The notes beneath the pieces are model-generated. The model searched no databases and was not told the DNA's origin. It saw only the letters and a list, made by a program, of their open reading frames with translations. From the NCBI GenBank assembly GCA_003354225.1, contig PIVH01000194.1, positions 1 to 7,125 of the forward strand: DNA of 7,125 nucleotides, written 5' to 3'. Shown here piece after piece: positions 7,010-7,125 of the stretch. Made by a program: the position numbers and the translations under genes. This DNA comes from Globobulimina sp. (taxonomy: Eukaryota; Foraminifera; Rotaliida). The number at the start of each line of letters is the position of its first letter. Position 1 is the first letter of the stretch.

Positions 7010-7125
7010 ATGGCTGAAGAAGAAAAATACGTTCGTCCAAACCAAATTGAGTTAACGACTGGACAATATAAACGAACTCCAATTCACAGCAGACGATCGA
7101 AAGAAAAACAATCGAATCCTATATA
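7010..7125 (+). CDS. Unrecognised protein, 5' end only
   Basis: Seen: an ATG with A at -3 and G at +4 opens a frame of 38 codons plus two bases that runs off the window. It begins MAEEEKYVRPNQIELTTGQY and continues with a basic, polar stretch (RRSKEKQ). The acidic start followed by R-P-N-Q-I faintly recalls Alba-family proteins, but the next residues do not follow the Alba pattern, so no function is assigned. It is head-to-head with the dynein-stalk gene and may share its promoter region. Confidence 0.55.
   Translation, partial: MAEEEKYVRPNQIELTTGQYKRTPIHSRRSKEKQSNPI

Noticed and set aside
6727-7017. Plus-strand frame with a hydrophobic start that overlaps the right-edge gene start
   Set aside because: It is the antisense of the Lys-rich dynein-stalk N-terminus and passes through the promoter homopolymers.
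7010-7125. Alba-family identity for the right-edge gene
   Set aside because: Only the R-P-N-Q-I stretch is similar; the following residues lack the Q-G-x-x-R-x-Y-I pattern of Alba.
1-7125. Ciliate-type code or bacterial origin
   Set aside because: TAA, TAG and TGA each end a gene, and the GT-AG introns in nearly every gene exclude bacteria.

Overview
This window is nuclear DNA of a unicellular eukaryote (a protist). The genes are interrupted by short introns of about 53-127 bp, mostly with GTATGT, GTATAT or similar donors and AG acceptors. Spacers are short and AT-rich, and genes lie close together on both strands. TAA, TAG and TGA all end reading frames here, so a standard code fits and a ciliate-type code does not. 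The presence of a dynein-stalk domain and of lineage-variable kinase and LRR proteins fits a protist, but I cannot place it in a clade from this sequence alone.

Layout. (1) Minus strand, 1856 to beyond position 1: a four-exon gene for a Gly/Asn/Ser-rich then Lys-rich protein whose first ~40 residues weakly recall eIF4B; its 3' end is outside the window. (2) Plus strand, 2064-3245: a two-exon protein-kinase-fold gene that has lost most catalytic residues, so a probable pseudokinase. (3) 3270-3521, minus: an open frame with protein-like composition but no ATG, unresolved. (4) Plus, 3516-3803: a small cysteine-rich protein with a hydrophobic hairpin. (5) Minus, 5383 (or 5243) to 4085: a leucine-rich-repeat protein with an F-box-like segment. 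(6) Minus, 6839-5387: a two-exon protein holding the microtubule-binding stalk of dynein heavy chain but no AAA+ motor. (7) Plus, 7010 to beyond the end: the first 38 codons of an unrecognised gene.

Genes 1/2 and 6/7 are head-to-head pairs separated by 207 and 170 bp, so these spacers must hold two-way promoters. The kinase-like gene and the 3270-3521 frame converge, as do the cysteine-rich and LRR genes. Genes 6 and 5 are tandem and almost touching. Nothing shows that the genes form one pathway; this reads as ordinary compact eukaryotic gene packing. The standout is gene 6, a motor-less dynein stalk attached to a TRIM-like coiled coil. I see no rRNA, tRNA, CRISPR array, transposon or long repeat.
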